Part shown: piece after piece, positions 62,632 to 64,000 of the stretch
Numbering within the stretch: the stretch's first letter is position 1
Layout: every line of letters starts with the position of its first letter
Source: Planctomycetota bacterium
Lineage (GTDB): Bacteria > Planctomycetota > UBA1135 > GCA-002686595
Direction: 5' to 3'
NCBI GenBank assembly: GCA_016714045.1
Contig: JADJNY010000006.1
Location: forward strand, 124,001-188,000
Length of the DNA stretch: 64,000 bases
Program-made: the position numbers and the translations under genes
The notes under the pieces: model-generated
The model's database searches: none
Seen by the model: the letters and a program-made list of their open reading frames with translations, nothing else
What the model was told of the DNA's origin: nothing

Positions 62632-63642
62632 ATGCGCATGCGCTCCATCCTGCTCGCCCTCCCGCTCGCCGGCTCGCTCCTCGCCACACCGCTCGCGCAC
62701 GACGACGTCCGCCTCGCGTGGAAGTTCGCGAAGGGCGACGTGCTCCGCTATCGCAACTCGACGAAGACGGAGCAGACCATCTCGGGTCCCGCCGAAGTGA
62801 CCAACACGACGGAGATGCAACAGCTCATCGAGGAGACCGTCCGCTCCGTCGACGAAGACGGATCGGCGACGCTCCATTGCGAGTGGAAGGCGGTGCGCAT
62901 GCACGTCTCCTCTTCGATGGGTTCGGAGATCGACTACGACTCGACCGATGCGGCGAGCACGCCGCCGGACGCATTGAAAGGCGTCGCGAAGCTCGTCGGG
63001 CTCGCCTTCGAGATGCGGATGCGCCCGACCGGCGAGATCACCGAGCTCGAGGGCATGGACGAGGCGCTCGCCAAGCTCTTCGAATCGGACGCCCCGGACG
63101 TCGGCGCGATGCGGCAGATGATGAGCGAGATGCTGAGCGAGGAGACGATGAAGCGCTCGCTCGAGGCCGCAGTCCTCCCCAGCCACGCTCTGAAGGAAGG
63201 CGAGGAGTGGAAGCGCGCGATCGCCATCCCGCTCGGACCGCTCGGGAAGCTCGACGCGGCCTACGTCTACAGGTACGAGGGCCTCGCCACGGCCCCGGCT
63301 CCGAGAACGGCGAAGATCGGGCTCGAGTTCACGATGAAGGCCGCGACCGGTCAGCCCGACTTCTCGGCGATCCCGGGCTCGGAGCTGCTCGACATCGCGC
63401 TCGACATCGGCGATTCGACGGGCAAGGGAACGCTGGAGTTCGACGTCGACGCGGGCCGGCTCGCCCGGTCCTCGGTCGAGACGGAGATCGAGCTCACCAT
63501 GGAGATGAAGCTGAAGGAAGCGCCCGAGGGCGCGGACATGCCGCCCATGGAGATGCACATCGAGATGGCCATGCGGAACGACATGCGCCTGCTCGGCCCC
63601 GACGAACCCGCCTTCGAGCCGCGCCCGAAGAGCGGAAAGTGA
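62632..63642 (+). CDS. secreted protein of unknown function (DUF6263-like)
   Basis: 336 residues (ATG 62632 or 62638; CGGAG upstream). Signal peptide (SILLALPLAGSLLATPLA), then WKFAKGDVLRYRNSTKTEQ. Beta strands follow with internal Met/Glu-rich stretches (MRQMMSEMLSEETMKRSL; MPPMEMHIEMAMRNDM). The layout, an LRYR strand near the N-terminus and GEITELEGMDEAL in the middle, fits the uncharacterised DUF6263 family as I remember it. It lies 90 bases after the esterase gene on the same strand. Exported, function unknown. Confidence 0.68.
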   Translation: MRMRSILLALPLAGSLLATPLAHDDVRLAWKFAKGDVLRYRNSTKTEQTISGPAEVTNTTEMQQLIEETVRSVDEDGSATLHCEWKAVRMHVSSSMGSEIDYDSTDAASTPPDALKGVAKLVGLAFEMRMRPTGEITELEGMDEALAKLFESDAPDVGAMRQMMSEMLSEETMKRSLEAAVLPSHALKEGEEWKRAIAIPLGPLGKLDAAYVYRYEGLATAPAPRTAKIGLEFTMKAATGQPDFSAIPGSELLDIALDIGDSTGKGTLEFDVDAGRLARSSVETEIELTMEMKLKEAPEGADMPPMEMHIEMAMRNDMRLLGPDEPAFEPRPKSGK

Positions 63643-63768
63643 GCGCGCCCGGCTGCCGGCCGGGGGGTGATGCGCGCCGAGCGATTCCCCGCTAGACTCC
63701 CGCGTTCGCGCGGCCCCGTCGAGCGCCGATTTCGCGCTCCTTTCGCCGCGCACAAGGACCCCACCGTC

Positions 63769-64000
63769 GTGACCACGATCACCCGCAAGATCGGTCTGTC
63801 CCTCGGCGCCGACACCTGCTGGCCGCTCTGCTACGAGGACATCGTCCGCGAGCTCGACCTCGCGCTCCCGCACGGCCCCAAGGGCCAGGACACGCTGCGT
63901 TTCGAGATCGAGCGCGTGCGCATCGCGCCGTTCGACCTGGAGCAGCCCTGCCCCTACGACGTCGTCGTCGACCGCCTGACGCACTGGTACACACCGACGC
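63769..64000 (+). CDS. N-terminus of a protein cut by the window edge, possibly a RimK-like ATP-grasp ligase
   Basis: 77 codons are visible from a GTG start. The sequence begins with a Lys-Ile-Gly-Leu-Ser-Leu-Gly-Ala run, then CWPLCYEDIVRELDL, RFEIERVRIAPFDL and DVVVDRLTHWYTP. From memory, this N-terminal pattern belongs to a RimK-like ATP-grasp protein, but the ATP-binding part lies outside the window, so this cannot be verified here. It is 126 bases downstream of the secreted protein gene, on the same strand as the ATP-grasp cluster. Confidence 0.5.
   Translation, partial: MTTITRKIGLSLGADTCWPLCYEDIVRELDLALPHGPKGQDTLRFEIERVRIAPFDLEQPCPYDVVVDRLTHWYTPT

Noticed and set aside
1..64000. tRNA or rRNA genes
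   Set aside because: No TpsiC-like GGTTCGAATCC with a matching acceptor stem, and no conserved rRNA segments, were seen on either strand.

Overview
This 64 kb window is very GC-rich and densely coded on both strands. It looks like the chromosome of a planctomycete, probably an uncultured or deep-branching lineage. The evidence is a concentration of Ser/Thr kinases, ECF sigma factors (one fused to a transmembrane and extracellular part), CHAT and caspase-like proteins, P-domain and beta-helix secreted proteins, and above all a recurring Cys-rich C-terminal domain ending in [IV]xW. Taxonomy is inferred from gene content only. No rRNA, tRNA, CRISPR array or transposase gene was seen.

Layout. 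1-2.9 kb: end of a secreted BNR/Ig protein, a GNAT acetyltransferase, and an HxlR regulator divergent from a flavoprotein. 2.9-10 kb: a minus-strand signalling block (zinc-ribbon membrane Ser/Thr kinase, secreted TPR-CHAT protein, ECF sigma factor). 10-25.5 kb: mixed genes including a DinB-YciI fusion, GNAT, TPR lipoprotein, beta-helix proteins, S41 peptidase, metallophosphoesterase, HlyD-like lipoprotein, REC-HDOD protein and a PHP hydrolase. 25.6-35.4 kb: a pseudokinase-caspase fusion, a WD40 Ser/Thr kinase, and three proteins of the Cys-rich C-terminal family, one of them a decayed paralogue. 35.6-47.4 kb: uracil phosphoribosyltransferase, aminotransferase, thioredoxin-fold protein, a conserved membrane protein, the sigma factor-membrane fusion, and secreted proteins. 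47.6-50.5 kb: glycogen synthase with an ATP-grasp ligase. 50.8-57.3 kb: surface proteins, a porin, a haloperoxidase-like lipoprotein and two tandem P-domain proteins. 57.9 kb to the right edge: a plus-strand cluster of two ATP-grasp ligases, an S51-like peptidase, an esterase, a secreted protein and the start of another gene.

Three signals stand out. (1) The ATP-grasp / ATP-grasp / S51-like / esterase operon, with a third ATP-grasp paralogue beside glgA about 10 kb away, looks like an uncharacterised biosynthetic and turnover pathway. (2) A family of intergenic elements (four full, one partial) carries a 22-bp hairpin whose core is fixed but whose middle changes with compensatory pairs. (3) Seven secreted proteins share a roughly 150-residue seven-cysteine C-terminal domain that is probably a sorting or anchoring module.

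Caution about the assembly: three genes have broken frames (two breaks in DinB-YciI, one in the WD40 kinase, one in the porin). In every case one added base restores a full-length reading frame, and there is a 17-G run. Indel errors in the assembly are therefore as likely as real mutation.
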